A stretch of 5,253 nt of DNA, from the NCBI GenBank assembly GCA_017424665.1, contig JAFOYK010000088.1, forward strand, positions 1-5,253. Direction: 5' to 3'. This stretch comes from Oscillospiraceae bacterium. GTDB lineage: Bacteria > Bacillota > Clostridia > Oscillospirales > Ruminococcaceae. The first letter of the stretch is position 1. The number at the start of each line of letters is the position of its first letter. Positions 1-3,842 of the stretch are shown piece by piece. Below the pieces are notes generated by a model. It searched no databases. It was given only the letters and a program-made list of their open reading frames with translations, and was not told the origin of the DNA. The position numbers and the translations under genes are program-made.

Positions 1-46
1 CAGACTCCCCATGTTCGCTTCGCGCTTGCTTGAAGCAGCCAATCAC

Positions 47-63
47 GGCAAACTGCGTTTGCC
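47..63. other. Small perfect hairpin in the left intergenic region
   Basis: GGCAAAC (47-53) pairs perfectly with GTTTGCC (57-63) around a TGC loop. No T-run follows on either strand, so it is not an intrinsic terminator. The surrounding bases 1-70 show no start codon with a ribosome binding site and no recognisable protein. Two frames stay open here, but only as read-through into the adjacent repeat. It may be the 3' flank of a gene left of the window, or part of a longer repeat. Confidence 0.35.
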
Positions 64-74
64 AACAAACTCTG

Positions 75-119
75 CCTTCCCCTTTGGGGAAGGTGTCAGC
101 CAAAGGCTGACGGATGAGG
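75..119 (+). repeat. Double-hairpin intergenic repeat, copy A
   Basis: There are two adjacent perfect stem-loops. Stem 1 is CCTTCCCC (75-82) with GGGGAAGG (86-93) around TTT. Stem 2 is GTCAGCC (95-101) with GGCTGAC (105-111) around AAA. The tail GGATGAGG (112-119) follows. The same plan, with stem 2 changed in both arms, recurs at 1487-1536, at 3681-3739 and, inverted, at 3765-3817. The pyrimidine-rich 5' arm and GACGG(A/G) tail match a dispersed repeat type I recall from gut Clostridia genomes; I cannot name a database family. No transposase is present, so it is best described as a REP- or MITE-like non-coding element. Confidence 0.7.
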
Positions 120-123
120 TGTA

Positions 124-136
124 GCCGCAAAGCGGC
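124..136 (+). other. Short GC hairpin, possible anti-antiterminator
   Basis: GCCGC (124-128) pairs with GCGGC (132-136) around AAA. Its right arm lies within AAAGCGGCG (129-137), which is perfectly complementary to CGCCGCTTT (172-180) at the base of the downstream terminator. This hairpin and that long-range pairing therefore exclude each other. A regulatory role is inference. Confidence 0.4.
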
Positions 137-153
137 GTTATTGAAATAAAAAG

Positions 154-183
154 GGCGGGAGCCAAGGCTCCCGCCGCTTTTTT
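154..183 (+). terminator. Strong intrinsic terminator just upstream of the M29 gene
   Basis: GGCGGGAGCC (154-163) pairs perfectly with GGCTCCCGCC (166-175), in practice a 9-bp stem with a CAAG tetraloop. GC and six T residues (178-183) follow. An A-rich stretch on the left (147-152) gives the opposite strand a T-run too, so the hairpin may work in both directions. Its position is odd: the T-run ends only 16 bases before the start codon of the M29 peptidase. It is either the terminator of a gene to the left, with an unseen promoter squeezed in, or a conditional attenuator for the peptidase gene. Confidence 0.8.
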
Positions 184-188
184 AAGAA

Positions 189-192
189 AGGA
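189..192 (+). promoter_or_regulatory. Ribosome binding site deciding the M29 start
   Basis: AGGA at 189-192 lies seven bases before the ATG at 200 but only one base before the in-frame ATG at 194. Normal Shine-Dalgarno spacing therefore favours 200, giving a protein beginning MNQKML. The upstream ATG would add only Met-Asp. Confidence 0.6.
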
Positions 193-199
193 AATGGAT

Positions 200-1435
200 A
201 TGAACCAGAAAATGCTTTGGCAATACGCAAGACTTATCGTCGGCGTAGGCATCAACCTTCAGAAGGGCCAGACCCTTGTAATAAACTGCCCCGTTGACCG
301 CGCGGATTTCGCAAGACTTCTTAACACCGCCGCTTATGACCTTGGCGCAAAGGACGTTGTAATGCTCTGGAGAGACGATTATTGCACCAGAGAACATTGG
401 CTCCGCGCAGACGACAGCCTTTTTGACGGAGTTTACAGCTGGGACGCGGAAAGACTCAACACCCTTGCAAAAGAAGGAGCGGGCTATATTTCCATCGCCG
501 CAGCAGACCCGGAAAACCTTAAAGGAGTTGACCAGGAACGCCAGCGCCGTTACAGCATTGCCTCCAACCGCGACCTTAAAGATTTTTATAACCTTGAAAT
601 GACCAACGGATTCCCCTGGTGCGTTGCTTCCGTTCCGATAACTTCCTGGGCGGAAAAAGTTTTCCCGGAACTTAAAGGCGAAGAAGCAAACGAAAAACTT
701 TGGGAAACCATTTTCAAAATGGTAAGGATCACCGAAGACGGCGACGCTGTTGAAGCTTGGAAAGAACATTGCGCGACCCTTGAACGCAGAGCAAAGACCC
801 TTACCGAAATGGACCTTGAATCCGTTCACTATAAAAACTCCCTTGGAACCGACCTTGTTGTTGAACTTCCGGAAAACTGCCAGTGGCTTGCCGGCGGCGA
901 AGAATGCAAAGCCGGACATAAATTCGTAGCAAATATGCCCACCGAAGAAATTTTCTCCGCACCGAAGCGCGACGGAGTTAACGGCGTTCTCTATTCCGCA
1001 AGACCCCTTGTTCTTAACGGAAACATCGTCGACGGAATCCGCTTTGAGTTCGAGAACGGAAAAATCGTAAAAGCAACCGCCGAAAAAGGCGAGGAAGTTC
1101 TTAACAAAGCTCTCGATACCGACGAAAACAGCCGCTTCCTCGGCGAAATTGCCCTTGTTCCTTACGATTCCCCCATTTCCAACAGCGGCATCACCTTCTT
1201 CAACACCCTTTTCGATGAAAACGCTTCCTGCCATTTCGCTTTTGGTGAAGCATATCCTTCCAGCGTTCGCGGCGGCGACGAAATGACCGAAGAAGAACTT
1301 TTCGAAGCAGGAATCAACGCTTCCGCAGGCGTTCACGTCGATTTCATGGTCGGCACCGCAGACCTTTCCATCACCGGAAAGACCCGCGACGGAAAAGAAG
1401 TTGTAATTTTCGAAAACGGAAACTTCGTATTCTAA
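200..1435 (+). CDS. M29 family metallo-aminopeptidase (AmpS/PepS/AmpT type)
   Basis: This is a cytoplasmic leaf of the thermophilic aminopeptidase family M29, which removes N-terminal residues from peptides using two divalent metal ions. From ATG 200 the protein has 411 residues, close to the usual family length, with no signal peptide. The N-terminal domain starts with the family-like YARLIVGVGINLQKGQ (residues 9-24). The C-terminal metal-binding domain carries the expected ligands in order: Glu250 in NMPTEEIF, Glu316 in GEIALVP, His345 in CHFAFG, and His379 and Asp381 in VHVDFMVG. The final TGADLSITG-like strand region is intact, reading GTADLSITG. The spacing 66, 29, 34 and 2 between ligands fits the family as I recall it. 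It stands alone: a terminator precedes it and about 420 bp of non-coding DNA follows. I see no sigma-A promoter between the upstream terminator and the start codon, so expression may need read-through. Exact peptide preference cannot be read from sequence. Family assignment is very likely. Confidence 0.93.
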   Translation: MNQKMLWQYARLIVGVGINLQKGQTLVINCPVDRADFARLLNTAAYDLGAKDVVMLWRDDYCTREHWLRADDSLFDGVYSWDAERLNTLAKEGAGYISIAAADPENLKGVDQERQRRYSIASNRDLKDFYNLEMTNGFPWCVASVPITSWAEKVFPELKGEEANEKLWETIFKMVRITEDGDAVEAWKEHCATLERRAKTLTEMDLESVHYKNSLGTDLVVELPENCQWLAGGEECKAGHKFVANMPTEEIFSAPKRDGVNGVLYSARPLVLNGNIVDGIRFEFENGKIVKATAEKGEEVLNKALDTDENSRFLGEIALVPYDSPISNSGITFFNTLFDENASCHFAFGEAYPSSVRGGDEMTEEELFEAGINASAGVHVDFMVGTADLSITGKTRDGKEVVIFENGNFVF

Positions 1436-1460
1436 AAGCCTCTTCTGAGTGGGACGGTAG

Positions 1461-1480
1461 GGAACGGTCTTGACCGTTCC
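1461..1480. repeat. Perfect 8-bp inverted repeat after the M29 gene
   Basis: GGAACGGT (1461-1468) pairs perfectly with ACCGTTCC (1473-1480) around CTTG. It lies 25 bp past the M29 stop codon. No T-run follows, so it is not a classic intrinsic terminator, although it could protect the 3' end of the mRNA. The sequence resembles short dispersed palindromes found near the double-hairpin repeats of related genomes, and copy B begins seven bases further on. Confidence 0.5.
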
Positions 1481-1486
1481 GAAAAG

Positions 1487-1536
1487 CCTTCCCCTGGGGG
1501 AAGGTGGCAAAACCGAAGGTTTTGACGGATGAGGGG
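1487..1536 (+). repeat. Double-hairpin intergenic repeat, copy B
   Basis: Stem 1 is CCTTCCCC (1487-1494) with GGGGAAGG (1497-1504), identical in both arms to copy A. Stem 2 is CAAAACC (1508-1514) with GGTTTTG (1518-1524) around GAA. It has a different sequence from copy A but stays fully paired, a compensatory change. The tail GACGGATGAGG matches copy A exactly. The same orientation relative to the M29 gene means that copies A and B flank it as direct repeats. With no T-run after it, I do not call it a terminator for the M29 transcript. Confidence 0.7.
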
Positions 1537-1551
1537 AAAACGCCGTCCGTC

Positions 1552-1578
1552 AAAAAAACGGGCGGATAATATCCGCCC
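1552..1578 (-). terminator. Terminator-like hairpin oriented to the minus strand
   Basis: GGGCGGAT (1560-1567) pairs with ATCCGCCC (1571-1578) around AAT. Read on the minus strand the stem is followed by G and seven T residues (complement of 1552-1558), the standard form of an intrinsic terminator. Read on the plus strand only a weak T-run follows. No minus-strand gene is visible in the window, so it would act on antisense transcription. The left arm can also pair with CCGTCCGT (1543-1550) in an alternative hairpin. Confidence 0.55.
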
Positions 1579-1680
1579 CACTGTTGTTTCACAAAACGAA
1601 AAGGAGATTCTCCTGAAATCTCTTTCTGCCAACGAAGCCGGGTGTTTCAAAAAAGACCGAAAAACCGGAAAACCGCTTAA

Positions 1681-1750
1681 GAAAAAGCTTTATATTATTT
1701 AATGTATTAAGTTATTAATATAAAATTAATAAAAATATAACGAAATTTAT
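1681..1750 (+). promoter_or_regulatory. AT-rich tract upstream of the rpsU promoter (possible UP element)
   Basis: About 70 bp consist almost wholly of A and T, with repeated TTAATA/TATTA-like runs, and end just before the -35 box of the rpsU promoter. In sigma-A promoters such tracts often bind the alpha subunit C-terminal domains of RNA polymerase and raise output, which would suit a ribosomal protein gene. That role is inferred from position and composition only. Confidence 0.45.
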
Positions 1751-1752
1751 AC

Positions 1753-1781
1753 TTGACACCGGCGACCTTCAAGTATATAAT
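1753..1781 (+). promoter_or_regulatory. Consensus sigma-A promoter for rpsU
   Basis: TTGACA (1753-1758) and TATAAT (1776-1781) match both consensus hexamers at all positions and are separated by the optimal 17 bp. Transcription should start near 1788, giving a leader of roughly 70 nt before the rpsU start codon. This is the only clear promoter in the window, so the downstream genes yqeG and the M24 peptidase may depend on read-through from it. Confidence 0.9.
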
Positions 1782-1803
1782 GTTAATGTTACATTTATGT
1801 ACA

Positions 1804-1847
1804 AAGAACAGAATTGTTCTTAGCTCCAGCCCAATGGCGAAGGAGGG
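1804..1847 (+). promoter_or_regulatory. Structured rpsU leader with a partly masked ribosome binding site
   Basis: The first hairpin is AAGAACA (1804-1810) with TGTTCTT (1815-1821) around GAAT. A second, weaker one pairs CTCC (1824-1827) with GGAG (1842-1845) and, inside it, GCC (1829-1831) with GGC (1836-1838) around CAAT. The GGAG is the core of the Shine-Dalgarno sequence AAGGAGG (1840-1846), ten bases before the start codon. The layout would let translation be tuned by RNA structure, as in several ribosomal-protein leaders. I do not recognise a named leader family, and regulation is inference. Confidence 0.45.
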
Positions 1848-1856
1848 AAACAGATT

Positions 1857-2030
1857 ATGGCAGAAATTCATGTAAAAGAAAATGAATCTCTTGACAGCGC
1901 TCTCAGACGTTTTAAACGTTCCTGCGCACGCTCTGGCGTTCTCGCAGAAGTTAGAAAACACGAGTGCTATGAAAAGCCTTCGGTAAGACGTAAAAAGAAA
2001 TCCGAAGCAGCTCGCAAGAGAAAGTATTGA
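1857..2030 (+). CDS. rpsU: 30S ribosomal protein S21
   Basis: The encoded 57-residue protein is a complete bacterial S21, a small basic protein of the 30S platform near the 3' end of 16S rRNA that helps translation initiation. It begins [20 protein letters not shown], followed by the family signatures GVLAEVRKH (27-35) and [11 protein letters not shown] (38-48), and ends in the Arg/Lys-rich tail AARKRKY. Two cysteines are present (23 and 37). The start is fixed by the strong AAGGAGG ten bases upstream and by S21 homology. It has its own consensus promoter, a structured leader and an intrinsic terminator right after it, so it can be expressed as a single-gene unit. In other Firmicutes rpsU often sits by yqeY or dnaJ-region genes; here the next gene is yqeG. 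Confidence 0.96.
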   Translation: MAEIHVKENESLDSALRRFKRSCARSGVLAEVRKHECYEKPSVRRKKKSEAARKRKY

Positions 2031-2053
2031 TTTCTAACAGAAAAAAGAGGATG

Positions 2054-2087
2054 GCGGACGGCTTTTGCTGTCCGCTTTCTTATTTTT
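2054..2087 (+). terminator. Intrinsic terminator of rpsU
   Basis: GCGGACGGC (2054-2062) pairs with GCTGTCCGC (2067-2075), nine base pairs including one G-U, around TTTT. A T-rich tail (2076-2087) follows. It ends 28 bp before the yqeG start, with no promoter seen in between, so incomplete termination probably lets some transcripts continue into yqeG and the M24 gene. This would give high rpsU and low downstream expression. Confidence 0.85.
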
Positions 2088-2115
2088 CCGGAAAACCGAA
2101 AGGGGGAAGGCGAAA

Positions 2116-2589
2116 ATGTCAATTTTCAAAGCGGATTACCGTTTTGACAAAATAACCGACATAACCGCGGCGGATTTAAAAAACGCCGGAGCAAAGCTTC
2201 TTTTGCTCGATGCGGACAACACCCTTTCTCTCCACGGTTCCCAGAAGCCCGCTTCCGGTGTTCCGGAATGGCTCGAGGAAATCAAAAAAGAAGGCTTTGT
2301 TCCTGTTATAATTTCAAACAACAGCGAAAACCGTATCAGACCTTTTGCGGAAAAGCTGGGCCTTCCTTTTGTTTTCAAAAGCGCAAAGCCCCTTCCGAAG
2401 GGTTTTAAAAAAGCCACGGAAAAATTCGGTTTCAAACCGGAAGAAACCGCCGTCATCGGCGACCAGATCTTCACCGATGTTCTTGGCGGAAAACTTTTCG
2501 GCGCAAAGGTTTTCTTAACGGAACCCCTTGGCCCCGAAACCGATTTTTTTATAAAAATAAAACGTGAATTCGAAAAATTCATAAGATAA
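2116..2589 (+). CDS. yqeG: YqeG family HAD IIIA-type phosphatase
   Basis: This is a 157-residue HAD-superfamily phosphatase of the YqeG type. All four HAD motifs are visible. Motif I is LLLLDADNTL, with nucleophile Asp32 and general acid Asp34. Motif II is IISNNSE with Ser67. The motif III lysine is probably Lys95 in PLPKGF. Motif IV is VIGDQIFTDVLGG with Asp116 and Asp121. The size and the absence of a large cap domain fit subclass III. The wider family includes the Gep4/PGPP1 phosphatidylglycerophosphate phosphatases, so phosphatidylglycerol synthesis is a possible role, but the substrate is not certain. I chose ATG 2116 because AGGGGGAAGG (2101-2110) sits five bases ahead. A longer in-frame TTG start at 2065 would lie inside the rpsU terminator loop and is rejected. 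The stop codon is 19 bp before the next gene, suggesting co-transcription. YqeG beside a creatinase-type peptidase is a familiar Clostridia order. Confidence 0.92.
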   Translation: MSIFKADYRFDKITDITAADLKNAGAKLLLLDADNTLSLHGSQKPASGVPEWLEEIKKEGFVPVIISNNSENRIRPFAEKLGLPFVFKSAKPLPKGFKKATEKFGFKPEETAVIGDQIFTDVLGGKLFGAKVFLTEPLGPETDFFIKIKREFEKFIR

Positions 2590-2608
2590 AGAAGTGGAGG
2601 AAATAATA

Positions 2609-3673
2609 ATGGACAGAATTAAAAGACTTTCCCAGATGCTTCCCGAAGATATCGACGCAGCACTCATCACCTCTGACGTTAACAGACAGTATTACACCGG
2701 TTTTGTTTCCAGCGCTGGTGCTCTTCTCGTAACCAGAGAAAAAGCTGTTCTTCTTCTCGACAGCCGCTATATCGAAGCAGGCTCCAAAAAAGTAACCGAC
2801 GCCGAAGTTGTTCTCATGACCGACATGGCAAAACAGCTCAACGAGCTTTTCGAAGAACTTAAAGTCAAAACCGTCGGAATCGAATCCGGCTATATGACCG
2901 TTGAAAGCCTTTTCAGCCTTCGTAAAGTTCTTACTGCAACCCTTCTTGATGACCCCAGACTCAACAGCATCATTCTCCATCAGAGAAAAATCAAATCCGA
3001 AGACGAAATGAAGGAAATCCGCGCCGCACAGGCAATTACCGACAAAGCTTTCCTTCATATGCTTGAAATCATCAAACCCGGTCTTTGCGAAAAAGACCTT
3101 CAGCTCGAACTGGATTATTTCATGCTTAAAAACGGCGCAACTGGCCTTGCTTTCGAAACCATTCTTGCAGCAGGCGCAAACGGTTCCATGCCCCATGCAG
3201 TTCCCAGCATGAACGTAATCAAAGAAGGCGACTTCGTAACCATGGACTTCGGTGCTGCACACAACGGCTATTGCTCCGACATGACCAGAACCGTTGCAGT
3301 CGGCAAAATTTCCGAAGAACAGGAAAAAGTTTATAACCTTGTTCTTAACGCACAGCTTGCCGCGATCGATGCTGTTAAAGCAGGCGTTCCCTGCAACTCC
3401 ATCGACGCTGTTGCAAGAGATATGATCTATGGCGCAGGTTATGAAGGCAAATTCGGCCACGGTCTTGGCCACAGCCTTGGTCTTGAAATTCACGAAAACC
3501 CCAGATTCTCTCCCCTTTGCTCCGAACTCACCGAAGCAGGAATCGTAATGTCCGTTGAACCCGGAATCTATCTTGACGGTCAGTTCGGCGTTAGAATCGA
3601 GGATATCGTTATGGTAACCGAAGACGGCTGCGACGTTATCACCAAGAGCGAAAAGAAACTTATCACCCTTTAA
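2609..3673 (+). CDS. M24 family Xaa-Pro peptidase (aminopeptidase P / prolidase-like)
   Basis: This cytoplasmic dinuclear-metal enzyme is expected to cleave bonds before proline, either N-terminally (aminopeptidase P) or in Xaa-Pro dipeptides (prolidase). The 354 residues form an N-terminal creatinase-like domain (about 4-123) and a C-terminal pita-bread domain (about 130-350). All five metal ligands are present: Asp213 in TMDFG, Asp224 in SDMTRT, His288 in GHGLGHSLG, Glu317 in SVEPGIY and Glu331 in VRIEDIV. Catalytic-type histidines are His196 (MPHAVP), 17 residues before Asp213, and His295 (LEIHENP), 7 after His288, matching E. coli PepP spacing. Length is typical of the short Firmicutes form. 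The start ATG 2609 has GGAGG (2596-2600) eight bases upstream; an in-frame GTG at 2594 overlaps that site and is unlikely. It follows yqeG by 19 bp and ends at a repeat-derived terminator. Aminopeptidase P versus prolidase cannot be settled by eye. Confidence 0.93.
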   Translation: MDRIKRLSQMLPEDIDAALITSDVNRQYYTGFVSSAGALLVTREKAVLLLDSRYIEAGSKKVTDAEVVLMTDMAKQLNELFEELKVKTVGIESGYMTVESLFSLRKVLTATLLDDPRLNSIILHQRKIKSEDEMKEIRAAQAITDKAFLHMLEIIKPGLCEKDLQLELDYFMLKNGATGLAFETILAAGANGSMPHAVPSMNVIKEGDFVTMDFGAAHNGYCSDMTRTVAVGKISEEQEKVYNLVLNAQLAAIDAVKAGVPCNSIDAVARDMIYGAGYEGKFGHGLGHSLGLEIHENPRFSPLCSELTEAGIVMSVEPGIYLDGQFGVRIEDIVMVTEDGCDVITKSEKKLITL

Positions 3674-3678
3674 TTTTA

Positions 3679-3710
3679 AGCCCCCCTTGTCAAAGGGGGG
3701 TGGCTTTTTT
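3679..3710 (+). terminator. Intrinsic terminator after the M24 gene, made from repeat copy C
   Basis: CCCCCCTT (3681-3688) pairs with AAGGGGGG (3693-3700) around GTCA. An outer AGCC (3679-3682) can instead pair with GGCT (3702-3705), with a small bulge, directly before the T-run 3705-3710. Either fold gives a GC-rich hairpin followed by T residues, starting six bases past the stop codon. It probably ends the yqeG-M24 transcript and separates it from murT. Confidence 0.7.
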
Positions 3711-3739
3711 GATGAAAATCAAAAAAGACGGGGGGATTC
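3681..3739 (+). repeat. Double-hairpin intergenic repeat, copy C
   Basis: Stem 1 is CCCCCCTT (3681-3688) with AAGGGGGG (3693-3700). Stem 2 is CTTTTTTGAT (3704-3713) with ATCAAAAAAG (3718-3727), a perfect 10-bp stem capped by GAAA. The tail GACGGGGGGATTC follows (3727-3739). The architecture matches copies A and B: pyrimidine/purine stem, TGGC junction, variable stem, then GACGG. The stem sequences differ yet remain paired. It faces copy D across about 25 bp. Confidence 0.7.
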
Positions 3740-3764
3740 ATTATAAAAAACCGTTGCAGAAAAA

Positions 3765-3817
3765 GAATCCCTCCACCGTGCGTACCGCAACGGTCCCCCT
3801 CCCTTTAACAAGGGAGG
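3765..3817 (-). repeat. Double-hairpin intergenic repeat, copy D (inverted)
   Basis: Read on the minus strand, stem 1 is CCTCCCTT with AAGGGAGG (plus-strand 3817-3810 and 3805-3798) around GTTA. Next comes an imperfect stem from plus-strand 3775-3794, with ACCGT pairing ACGGT, one bulge and three inner pairs. The tail GGAGGGATTC (complement of 3765-3774) follows. That tail matches the tail of copy C at nine of ten bases, so C and D form a head-to-head pair. In addition CCGTTGC (3751-3757) pairs perfectly with GCAACGG (3787-3793), an alternative fold spanning the copy's inner boundary. It lies between the M24 terminator and the murT ribosome binding site. Confidence 0.65.
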
Positions 3818-3828
3818 CAATATTGAAA

Positions 3829-3833
3829 AAGGA
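3829..3833 (+). promoter_or_regulatory. Ribosome binding site of murT
   Basis: AAGGA at 3829-3833 lies nine bases before ATG 3843 and supports that start. I found no convincing -35/-10 pair in 3674-3842, although a TATAAA-like box sits at 3742-3747 without a matching -35. The murT promoter therefore remains unidentified. Confidence 0.6.
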
Positions 3834-3842
3834 AGTCTATCC

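Noticed and set aside
2..124. Open frame from the left edge through repeat copy A (end of an upstream gene?)
   Set aside because: Two frames are open here, and the peptides mostly encode the repeat itself. Without sequence to the left neither can be supported as a gene.
75..183. Known riboswitch or T-box before the M29 gene
   Set aside because: I see no T-box motif or aptamer signature that I recognise. Most of the structure is explained by repeat copy A plus a terminator.
182..1510. Long open frame (442 codons) on the minus strand across the M29 gene
   Set aside because: It mirrors the M29 coding frame, is rich in Phe, Gly, Ser and Cys without any recognisable motif, and has no ribosome binding site. 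The plus-strand frame has all M29 metal ligands.
75..1536. M29 gene flanked by direct repeats A and B as a mobile cassette
   Set aside because: The repeats are ordinary intergenic elements that also occur by other genes in the window. No integrase, transposase or target duplication is visible.
2065..2115. Upstream TTG start for yqeG
   Set aside because: It falls inside the loop of the rpsU terminator, and the extra 17 residues do not belong to the YqeG family. ATG 2116 has a proper ribosome binding site.
2579..3493. Minus-strand open frame (304 codons) across the M24 gene
   Set aside because: It is antisense to an intact peptidase with all metal ligands, and its composition is Phe/Cys/Gly-rich like the other shadows.
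75..3817. Degenerate CRISPR array or tRNA-like structures
   Set aside because: The repeats are far apart, internally palindromic in two places and not regularly spaced. No cloverleaf or CCA-ended tRNA pattern was found.
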